Notes under the pieces: generated by a model
Told to the model about the DNA's origin: nothing
What the model saw: only the letters and a program-made list of their open reading frames with translations
Databases searched by the model: none
Shown here: positions 12,801 to 24,800 of the stretch, piece by piece
How the letters are laid out: each line of letters starts with the position of its first letter
Numbering within the stretch: position 1 is the first letter of the stretch
Program-made: the position numbers and the translations under genes
Source of the DNA: Saccoglossus kowalevskii
Lineage: Eukaryota; Hemichordata; Enteropneusta; Harrimaniidae
NCBI RefSeq assembly: GCF_000003605.2
Contig: NW_003138320.1
Coordinates: 1-35,994 of the forward strand
Direction of reading: 5' to 3'
Length of the DNA stretch: 35,994 nt

Positions 12801-15800
12801 ATTACAATTGTTTCAAATAACAAAAATTACAATTTAGTTGTTTCACTTCAACAATACTATTCTGCGCACGTAAAGCTGCCAAAAAGGCAACTGCCAAAAG
12901 TTGCAACTGCATTGTGATTTCCATATAGGGTATACAGACGTGCTGTTGATGATGGAGTACTTTTTGTTCTGAATTTTTTTAAAAATCTGGGTTTTAAAAA
13001 GTGTCAACAATTTTTCTTTAACATTGTGTTCTATGGAATTGTTCTAAAAATAGCACTTTTCAAGAAATGTTAGGACACATTTCTCAAAAAGCTCAACTGT
13101 AACACACAAATAATGCCATTTCATTGTACCATGGGACATCAGCTTTATGACTGTACATAATAAACTAATAAACATTGTCATGCGATTTATGACCAATTTT
13201 GTCAAAAATTATGACTCGGCTTCTACCTTAAAACGCCTTTCCAATAAATAGCGCCCTCCAGCGACAACGCGTTCCTGTGACGTAACTAGGTAACACGGAG
13301 GCCGTTCAGAGCGTCGATATCGTTTTATACTGTAGTCGTCAAATTAAAAAAAAACCGAGACGACGAACGTTCATACAACCAAACAAGCACAATGGTCGAT
13401 TAGAACGACATCGCTCTTACATCAGTAAGACGTCATTTTGACGTCATTGCAAGAGGGCGCAATTTATAGAAATGTTGTATTACTAGTATATGCTCACGTT
13501 TCCCTTTGTTTCTTTACTCTGTAGCTGTCGACGAGTGTAGTACTGGGACACATACATGTGATGTAAATGCAAACTGTACTGACACTCCCTCATCGTTCGA
13601 ATGCCGCTGCAATCAAGGCTTCACGGGAGATGGCCACCAATGCCAAGGTAACCCGTTGCATGGGGTCCGTTGAAGACGATGACGTAGAAAACCGTACAGT
13701 GCAATCACTGTTTTCTCACGTCGCCCGTTTAGTCGCGCGCGACATGTTGCATTGACGGATCAAATTATTCAGTTAGTTGATTTCGTAGAAAAAAACAAAC
13801 TATTTTTGAATAGTTCGTGACGACCATCAACCTAATTGTTTTGATGAGTTGATGGTAATTACCTTTGCAGAAGTATTTTGCCATTGTTCTAATCAATGTT
13901 AATTATAAACACTGTACGAGTTTTTCATTTGCCTAACAGATGAATTTCGCGAGATTGTTATTCAAAGATTTATTTATTAGTCTGGCAATTATCTACTTCA
14001 TATTGTGTCTGTGTTCTTACTTGTGAGTGTTTCAGTTGATTGCCAGGCTAAGTTGCTTCATAACCGTCTATCTCGACCGCAAACTCGCTTGTTGAATTAA
14101 ATTGTTTCAGTTTTACCAATGTAATTTTATTGCCAAGAGGTCACATATGCGATGTTGTCAAATCTAATTACAAACCAAATGATATATCACTTCATAGCAT
14201 GGACATGATTTGTACATTTCATCTCATTGTTTTCAGATATTGACGAATGTTTATCGGTTCAATGTGGCGATAATTTCCATTGTACTAATTTACCTGGTTC
14301 GTATCAATGCGAATGTAATAACGGATTTTCATGGGACGGACAGACTTGCCAAGGTAACGCAACGCAACGCAACAATTTACGCAGTAATGCGTTTTGAGAC
14401 ATAACATGCCTCAATATTCTGAAAGCAGACGCTCTGATTTTTTCATGTACTTTTGATCTTCTTACAATTCCAAATTGCCACTGAAATGATCACTGTTGCA
14501 CTGTTTTAAGAGTGAAACATTCCTCATATTTAGCTCAACGACATAAGTACATGTATTATTGATAATATATTGTTAAAACATTTTTTTAATTATTTGACCT
14601 TTAATTAAGTGAACTTCAGGTATTATAATAGGTTTTCTATAAATACAGTGGAATGTTTTCTCCATTAACATATGTTCAGTAGTGAAACATTTGAACTCCA
14701 CTCGGACTTCTTCAGTATGTTAAAGTTATTGAATTCCATGTAATTATCTGATTGTAGATGTCGACGAATGCGAGTCTGGTATCCATGCTTGTGACGTCAA
14801 TGCTTTATGTATTAATATACCAGGTTCTTTCATGTGTCAATGCATCGATGGATTTACGGGAACAGGTCTCGTATGCGAGGGTGAGGTATTCGTTGTAGTT
14901 ATTCGTAATTGCTTCTATTGCAGAAATGAATTAGTTGGACGATATTCTGATTATTGCTACCATAAATCTTAGATAATGAGACACTGTTTTATAAAAAAAT
15001 ATATATCAATTCATAAAAGAATTTAAGATGTTCTTAATATAGTCAAACAATATATTTATTGTATCACCTAACTACAGCTCTGGAATTCAAATCTTTGTCA
15101 ATGTTTTGACTGTGTGACACAAAAATAAAATGTTATATTTCTGGCAATTTTTTACTACATATTGGTTCGATGTTATTGCCTGAGAGTGTACAGTGGTTGA
15201 TTGCCAAGCAATGTGACAGTCTCAGTATAGCCTAACTTGACAGCCTTATTCGATTGCGAACTTGCGAATCATTTGCAACACTTAATTTCACATGAACGGC
15301 CATTTTAGTACACATTAACACATACACATGTCCTACGCAGTACAGGTAAAGTATATGTACATTTCATCTCATTGTTTTTCAGATATTGACGAATGTCTAT
15401 CGGTTCACTGTGGTGATAATTCCCATTGTACAAATTCACCTGGTTCGTATCAATGCGAATGTAATAACGGATTTTCATGGAACGGACAGACATGCCAAGG
15501 TAAATCATTTTAAAATGATGTTCATTCAATTAAGTGAGCTTCCAGTATTATAATAGATATCCTATAAATACAGTGGAAAATGAATCTATGCACATATGTC
15601 CAGTAGTGAAACATTTAAACTCGGCTCGAACTGCCTCAGTATGTCAACGTTATTGAATTCCATGTTATTATCTGATTGTAGATGTCGACGAATGCGAGTC
15701 TGGTATCCATGCTTGTGACGTCAATGCTATGTGTACTAATATACCCGGTTCTTTCATGTGTCAATGCATCGATGGATTTACAGGGACAGGTCTCATATGC

Positions 15801-18800
15801 GAGGGTGAGGTATTCTTTGCAGTCGTTACTTCAATTGAAGAAATGAATTAATTAGACGATACCCTGACAATTGAAACATGTACATTGAGATGGCAGTATG
15901 CAGAGGTGTACAGTTCTATAACGACAGCAATGATATACTGTATTTCAAATTACAGATATAGACGAGTGTTTGGGGTCAAATGACTGCGACACTGATGCAT
16001 TATGCATCAATTTACCTGGTTCTTACTCGTGTAGCTGCGTTCAAGGGTTTTATGGCGACGGGATCACGTGTCAGGGCAAGTCAAACAAATATTTGTTATA
16101 TGTAGACATTAGTTAACGAAATATTGCCTGAATAAGACCAGTCACTATTTACAGCTGTCATACACCATGGCTGTAGTCATTTAAATGCAGTTCTAATAAT
16201 ACTAACACAACTAAAACGCACGTTTCCTAGCAACACGTACTTATCCTGCCCACATGGTCAGCCATGTGACGTGTTATTTATTCATTCTGCACAAAACAGT
16301 CACCTATTTCATCCTTGCATATAAAGCATTTGACTGAATGACATACCTCGCCTTTTGTTAATAGTCTCACGGTATCCATATTTACAGATATTGACGAATG
16401 TGAGCTTGATGTCCATGACTGTGACCTCAATGCCCTTTGTATTAATAGACCAGGTTCTTTCACGTGTCAGTGCAAAGCTGGCTATATTGTTGATGGTTTC
16501 ACCTGTGTGGGTAAGTGTGGTGGGATGGGCAGGATGCGTAGATCTGTGACCAAATTGACGTATAATTGTTATTTTTAAACGTATACCAATGAACAACTCG
16601 CGGATTTACACACGGAGACCCTTTTGAGATCAACACAAACACGGTAATCGATTACGCAGACATGTATCAGCAGACAAATAAATCAACCCAAACCCAGCTG
16701 TTGATTATTTTTTATGTAAATTCATATTTACTACTTGCATGTTTTACTTATGACTTGTTCGTTCAAATGATGTTGTTGTTTCGGAGCAAATTACATGAAA
16801 ACCTGTTTAAATATTTTAGTGATTCTGTAAACATATTTATTTCAAGACTCAATTGTCGTGAACATGTGTTAAAACAAAATGTATAAATATATAGCTATAC
16901 ATTTACAGGTGGGGTTCAGTATATTTGAGAAGTACTTCATAGGTATTATCTGTTCTACTTTAGACATCAACGAATGTGTGACTGGCGAACACAATTGTGA
17001 CGCTAATGCTTATTGCACAAACACCATGGGCTTGTTTAACTGCACATGCGCAAATGAATATATCGGTGATGGCATCAATTGTAGAGGTATGATGAAATCA
17101 ATATCTTTTAATGAAATAATTTACAATTAAATCTAAGTGTGGTATAATTCTTACTGATATACTGTCTCATGGCTGGGCTCCCATTCTTTACCTATGTTAT
17201 CACGAAATTAGGACGTTTCCAGACAATTACTGTGCTATGCTGGCTGCCAAATATTATTCCTAGTAGTTCAACCTGATTTACCTGCACAAACACAAAATAT
17301 AAACATATTTCTGAATATTATCAACTACTGATTCATTCACAATTGCTTCATAGCTCACTTAAAACTATTTATACAAACTTCTATGTTATAGCAATGGCCA
17401 CCATTGACAGGTGTCCCTACGACTTCCCACTTCTCATGTCCAGTGATGAGAGAATTATAAGCTGTTCCAGGACCAGGAAATGCACCATGAAGAATCCACT
17501 GACTTATTGTTACAGGGGTCCATCCGGTAGTGGTTGTTGCCCGGTGTGTCCGGATACCGGTAAAAGACCAGGTACCTGCGAATCTGATGTATGTGACGGA
17601 TTTGAATGCAATGGATATCCCAACGCTGTATGCAAAGCCAATCCCTGTGCGGACTGTCAACCAACAGCGTATGATCCGTTGACTTTGAAAGAGGTTCATT
17701 GTTCTTGTACGTATCTCCATTAAATCCTCGTTTTTTCAAGCTTTTCGAGACATTAAATTCAAGATTAGCATCACTGCTGTTAGTATTTATTGTACAGTAC
17801 TATAATAGACAGTGTACTTCCTGTTGATTACAATTGTTTCAAATAACAATAATTACAATTTAGTTGTTTCACTTCAACAATACTATTCTGCGTACGTAAA
17901 GCTGCCAAAAAGGCAACTGCCAAAAGTTGCAACTGCATTGTGATTTCCATATAGGGTATACAGACGTGTATAAAAAAAAGTAGAATACATAAAAAACAGA
18001 AGTAAAAGGAACAAATAAAACATGACAAATACATTAAGTTTATAAATTATTACACAATGAATTCAAACCACTAAGATATACGTTAGTTGAACTAAACACT
18101 TTCCCATATTTGCATCACGTTAATGTAAACTTACGTTAATTGGAAATTACGCTATATGTAAAGCAGTTCCACTTGAATATTGCAATAATTGAAGTTACCT
18201 AACAGTGCGGAGTATTTATCACTGTTTAGCAATATGTCATGTAATGTAAATTTTTGTATATCCGTACAATCTTTTTTATGTCCAGAACAAATTAATTCAA
18301 TCGCATTCATAAACGATATTGATCGATGTTTCCAACCCTGATTCGCATGATTTGCACAGCACGAATTCCGTTTTTCGCATTCAATTAAACCACTGTTCGT
18401 CGCTAAAAACTTAATTACTTTTATTTAAAACCTAGTTTTATACTGTGATTGACTTGTAAAAGCAAAGCAAATAGTAAACGTCGTTCACCTTTTGACTCAC
18501 TTAAAATTAGTTCCCATTTATGCCTGTTTTTACACGACGGTTACTTACTAAATAGTTTTAATAATTTTTTGAAGTAGGTAGAAAATGTAATTGTTTTTCT
18601 TGATAAGGTTTCCCTACCTACACTGTTCTAATTTCAAATCACGTCACATGTCATTGTTATCCAGTGAACTGCAACTCAACAAATGGTATTGAATACAGAC
18701 ATGGTGATAAATGGATAGACAGTTGTCTAATATGGTAAGCATAACCACATCTTTCGCCGTTCATTATTCGTTTAATCATAGTCCCTCTATCCCCGGTCTG

Positions 18801-21800
18801 GAAACATCGTCAGTGCTATGTTTCTTTTTAACTTAGTTGTTTATTCCAGAATTCAAGCTTTTTCACATAATCTTTTAATCAGGATATCTGTATAAGGTCA
18901 TATTTTAGCCGGCGAGTAGTTCTTTAATTCATCTATTTTACCAGCAACGAAACAAAGTTTCATACCTTTATACCCAGAAACATTTCGTGTTTAATTTTTG
19001 GGTGATTGAAATGAAATTTTATTTACCCTACTTCTCAACGCAAAACCAATATTTGTCTTCGATTTGGACATTTTATAGTCGAAACATATTAAAAATTGGT
19101 GGACTGATTTGTTATGTGTCACACCGCATTTTATTTACGTTAAATTGAGCGATTTTTATGGATGCTATTCCGATAGTAAATGCAAATGGCGACGTTTTGA
19201 AATGACAATGTACGCTATTCAGTGCTAAAACATCATTTATATACAACATACTTTACATCGTTGTTGTATAGTTGACTTAAACTGTTATGAACCCCCAAGA
19301 ATCAGAAATATCATAGGTTTTTCGATCGACCACGTTAACATGATGAACGACGCCATTTTGACAAGATTTGTTTAGCGATGTCAGCATGATGTTACGCGAA
19401 GTTTTTTCCCTATTAAACTAGAAGATGAACATAATTCCCGATATTAATCGTTACATGGCAGGAACTAGATGTTTATGAGTTGGTAGGCTGGTTTTGATAC
19501 ATATCAGGGTTCAAAACCCCCTAATTTCATAGTGCTAATTCTGTTTACGTTGTGGTTGCCCGAATTTGAAGTCAAAGTGAAGTCGTACAATAAGATATCG
19601 CTTTGCATGACGGTAAATTTGCCGATTTTAATGAATATTCTGACGGTATTGTATTCTGTCTGACTTCCCGACTCCCTCGGCCCGGATTTGAGCCGTTTGT
19701 TTACCCGCATCGCGGTTCGAGACAAAAGAACGCTAGTTGTTTCCAGACCGGGCATAGAGAGACTTATAATACAAATACATTGCATAATTCATATGATATC
19801 TGCTTTCATTTCAGCGAGTGTAACGATGGTAACGCCGTTTGCTCTGACCATCTGTGTGGTAAGATCTTCTCAAATTACATGTAAACATGATGAACGTATG
19901 ACTCACAATTATTAGTTCTAAGGTGCAAAGGAAATCGAAACTTAACTGATATCATCCCATAAGCCGTACATGAACAAGCGATTGCCTTCTACACTTATTA
20001 ATAGTCTAGGTGAAACACACAAAGCGCATTTTCAATACAATTTCTGGATTAGATATCGTCATTGATATATATCGTGATTAATATTTAATCAGCAACACTT
20101 TTTCACTTTAGAATCCAGTGGAGGTATACTTTGCCCTGACTCAGATCCATTGCATTATGACGGAATTGTATTCAACTGTTCGTCACATGATTGCCCAGCT
20201 GGTCATTATTGTAGACATATTGCACCCAGCCAAGGAGTATGTTGCCCAGCTGGTAATTATTATATTAGTAATGACATTGAACTTTTATTTCAATAATTAT
20301 ATTTGCAAGTACTTTTTTCAACGTATTTTAGCAACGTAATATTCACTCAAAAACGGGAAATGTGATTAGTTTAAGCATTGTTATTTGCCAACAAGATGAA
20401 TGGGAGTATGTATCTGAATTAGTATATCATTTCATGGTTATGCCAATAAAATAATAACAACATGACACATGATTTATTTTTCTTCTCAAACAGTAAATAC
20501 GACAGTTGAATGTATCTATGATTGGACGGAATGGTTCGATATAACGACACCCGTTGATTCACTTGGCGATTTTGAAACACTATTTATGTTATGCAAGAGT
20601 GGGATTAACCCTATGTGTGACAACACGACAGTCATCGATGTTCGCACCGTTGAAGGCAACCGTCCTGCCCAGACCACGGGAGAAGTGTTCTACAGTAACG
20701 ATGCAATTAACGGGTTTATTTGCCGTAATCAAGACCAATTTGATGGGCAATGTGAAAATTATGAAGTGCGTTTCTGCTTCGTAGGTATGACGGAAGCGCA
20801 TAAAACTTGTCCCCTCTATAATCTAGGCTTTGTAGATTATTAAGTATGAATGGAAAAAACATTCATGCTTCTAGTGAGATCTCGCGAGGGGCGCGTTTAG
20901 AACGCTTCTGTCATTGCTGGCAGCGCGTCGTTTTCACTATTTCTTTCTGATTTCCCATTTCAAACAAATAACAAAAAATAGTTTCGGATTTTAGTATTTT
21001 TGCTTTGAAAAATGTGATAGTATACTCGATTTTGTAAACATAATATAATAATACATCTCCCTTTGCAGTCGTGACTTACAGTAATGGTGAATATTAGCTT
21101 ATATAATTCACTACGATCATGCATCTCTGTTTAAACAATCTAACAATCTTTTTAGGTTCTGAAACAGTAATTAAACCCGTATATTGCCAAACCAATAGCA
21201 CGGCATACGTGGAAGGAGAGGAATGGTTAACAGGATGTACATTATGGTAATTAAGATATGACATTACGCACGTTATGAATATTATTATATGCAGGAATAT
21301 GTTTGGTTTGTTCTCGTATGTACCATGTTATAACGTGTGTCAGATCAACCACTACATTCGACAAATTTCATTTTAAACATTACTTGATTAACATGAAATT
21401 GCATTCTGTATGAATTTAGAATGTTCCCATTCAAGTGGCCTGTAATCATACAGTCACTCGAGGCACGTAACTGTAGCCATGACATTCTCTGGTGACGTGG
21501 CTGCAGAGATGTAATCATTCGAATGAAGTCGGGATCTACATACTTGCAGTGCTACTGCAAACATATGTTTTGGGTGTACGAACCATCTAAAACAGTTACT
21601 AATCTGTAGTAGACTACTAATGTCCAATCGGTTTATATTTCAGTCGATGTACAAATGGAAGCATAAACTGTACGGATCAGTATTGCGGTGAGACATTTAT
21701 TTCTTCTATGGTTTTTTCCCCACATCCCACGTGCATTGAAAATAAGCTTAAAATCGTTCACTGCAATCACCCGTTTTAAAAGTGTTACATAGTTCCTGAT

Positions 21801-24800
21801 TTAAATATGAGTCATCGACATTTTAGTATGAAATATTAATAAGAATTTCCCAATTATTTGGAACAAACTTTTTAGAACTATACCTGATTTTTTTCTCTAT
21901 AAGAAAAACGAAACGAGTTTTGACGAAACATTGTTATCATTGGAACAAATAAGAAATGGTTGTAAATAGCTATTCATAGATGATTGACACATTTTATGGT
22001 CAGTTAACATTTCCTTTCTAGTGGGTCAGCAAAAATAAAACCGTATGTCAAAACTCAATGAAATATGGCATTACGGTTTAATTTGTAACCAATTACCTTA
22101 ACACGTGCAACATATCTCTGTGACATGTTGTTACGTGTGAAGCATGCGTGCCCCGGGATTCATTCAAACGCAACGGAGAGGTGTTGCACAAAAGCCAAAT
22201 CATTTCACAGGACCGTTAGATCGATAAATGGATTTATGCCCTGTTGAAACACACAGCTCGGTTTGTCATTTCGCAAAATATCAAACGGCTACTAAGTACA
22301 TTTTTTTTCTCAAAACTATAATAGCATAAAACAAAACTTTTCTTGTTTTAGGGGATTTGTACAATATGTGCGATAGGGGGACACCACTCATCGCTGATCA
22401 TGTGACTAATTCCCTGGTATTTTGTAAATTGGAGATTATTCATGATTGCCCCGCTACTCATCTTTGCCAAGCAGTTAATATCAGTCAGATTCAAACAGGA
22501 ATATGCTGTCCAATTTGTAAGTATGACGTCATTATTACATAATGTATTACATAATATGAGTTTCTTGCATATTATTTCAAATATACCTAGAACGCGTTAT
22601 TTGCTGCACACAACGTACTCGTATGTGTTCCAGCTATGAATAATTCATCAGTATACTATTAGATATGCACATAATCAGAAATTATTATCGTAATTTTAAA
22701 TAATGTCCACATTTGGACTGTGCTCGAAGCGCTAAAGTCCTGTCGCGACCTTCGTTCGAATATTGTGTAAACAATCTATGTTACATGCGTTGCGTGCATT
22801 GCATTGCATTAGACCCACATCAAATGCGAACTCTGGCGCTTTAAGTTAGATGTATTTTTTTTAATTTGAATGGAATAATAAATCATTTAATTCCGTTGCA
22901 GCGACATATGATCAGAATTGTGTAAATGGTACATGGACGGATTGGTACGATCTTGACAAATCCTACAATGAATCAGTGATTCCTGGTGACTTGGAAGTAT
23001 TACAATACCTTATCTCGTCATCTGGGCATGTTTGCAAGAATCCTTTGTCAATTGACGTGCAGACTGACGAAGGTATCCCAGCGTACAACACGGGCCAGAC
23101 ATTCTATTCTTTCGACGTCGTCACTGGGTTTGTTTGTCGAAATGCCGACCAGAATGGTGAACCGTGTCTCAACTATCGTGTACGACTCTGTTGTCCAGGT
23201 ATCTACACTATAATACAGGGGCAGGAATTAATTTGTAGCATTATGTTTACGTGATATGAACAATCGGAGACTTCAAGTTGTTCGTAACTCCCCACCCACA
23301 ATGGTCTCCCCTCAGCCAATGGTCACTAATACACCCCCGCCTGCTACTACTCCCAATTACGCCTCTGTCTAACTGTTCCTATTTCCCACCCCGCAATGCA
23401 GACTTTATTGCCTTACCACCCCGCATTGCAGACTTTATTGCCTTACCACTTGAAGATACAGATTTAAATTGTATACCACCCACTTGCTATGATACCTACG
23501 TACATCATTGGAAAAAAAAATGTTCTGTGACTTAAAAAATGAAATATGACGAAATAGCATTTTGTGGCATATGTCTTTCTTGCTAGCATTTTATTTCAGC
23601 TAATCCATAATTTTGCTAGTTCACGATTTTTTTAAAAGATTCTATATATACATTATCAGTTAAATTTTATTATTTCATACCTTGGGCCAATTTCTTTAAA
23701 CATGCGTGTAGTTATTGCTATGCGTTCTACAGTATATAGAGGCTGTAATCTGGAACACTATACTTTGTAAATTTGTAGATGACTGTGTCACAGAACGCCC
23801 TCACTGACTGACTTTTTAAAACTAAAAGTCTAGAATTCCCTCCAGCGAGTTGATGATTATGAACTACCGCTCATTCTTTTAACCAAGCAATAACGCAGAG
23901 TCGTTGCTGCCTGCCCACATACACATACACCTCCCAGTGAAATTGTTTTCATTAAATGCAAGTTTCCTTAAAAAGTTTTTCCTTTGATATTTAACTTTTT
24001 CTGTACAAAGTCTGATCTTGTGACTTACCACTGGGGCAGTACGTTTTACTCCTCCCCCTCCCGCTGATTAAATTTAAATTTGCCTGCACACTGAAAAAAA
24101 GTCTACAAAGACTTTTCGCGCAAACAGATTTGTTATCAGTACATGATAATACTCGTCACGTTGAGGCGAAGTGTGAGCGATTCTGTGGCGAGAGACGCAC
24201 TGTGCGACAGGATTGACGTGTTTTAAAGCGCGGCTCCGCAATCCCAGGGATTGCACCAGTGCGTCATTGGAAATGTAATGACGTAGCAATGTTTAGACAG
24301 ATGCAACATCATTTACGTTTCTAATAAATTTAATTTATTCCGTAGAACCATCTTTCTGTGACGAGGACATGCTCACGCCATGGTTTGATTTGGACAATCC
24401 GTGTGGGATGGACACGCACGATATCGGTGACGTAGAATTATTGTCCGTCATACGGGATGAATACCCTCTCGAATCATGTGACTTCCCGACGGCAATTCAA
24501 GTGCACACCGTAGATGGCGTTCCAGCTGAGCAGACGGGTCAAGTCTTTAGATACATGGACGTAAAGCACGGGTTCATTTGTCGTGACAAGGACCAGGAGG
24601 GTTTCGATGATTGTCTGGACTACAAGATAAGATTCTGTTGCAATTATGCTCCCGGTGAGTATTTGCAGGTTGACGGTATATTGTCTCAGTATCTCGCCTC
24701 AGTATCTCGCAAGTTATGTGAACTCTCTTGCTGGGAAAAGTGAAAGAAATTGTGTATGATTTGTATTCGCGTATCTGAAACAAACGTAACGTTACAGCGT

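Larger units (their letters stand above)
8827..12942 (+). repeat. Tandem duplication, copy A (EGF x6 + Cys-rich exon)
   Basis: About 4.1 kb, highly similar in exons and introns to 12944-17968. The left edge is the point in the MITE reading TGTTAATGATGGAGTAC; the right edge is TATACAGACGTG, directly followed by copy B. It contains coding exons 5 to 11. It is about 0.9 kb shorter than copy B because it has one EGF2-EGF3 pair instead of two. Confidence 0.93.
12944..17968 (+). repeat. Tandem duplication, copy B (EGF x8 + Cys-rich exon)
   Basis: About 5.0 kb duplicate of 8827-12942, matching through exons and introns with scattered substitutions and small indels. It includes a further EGF2-EGF3 pair (15383-15804) and its introns, absent from copy A. 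The right edge is TATACAGACGTG at 17968, after which sequence is unique. Confidence 0.93.

Noticed and set aside
22730-22765. tRNA-like B-box near GTTCGAAT
   Set aside because: There is no matching A-box or cloverleaf around it.
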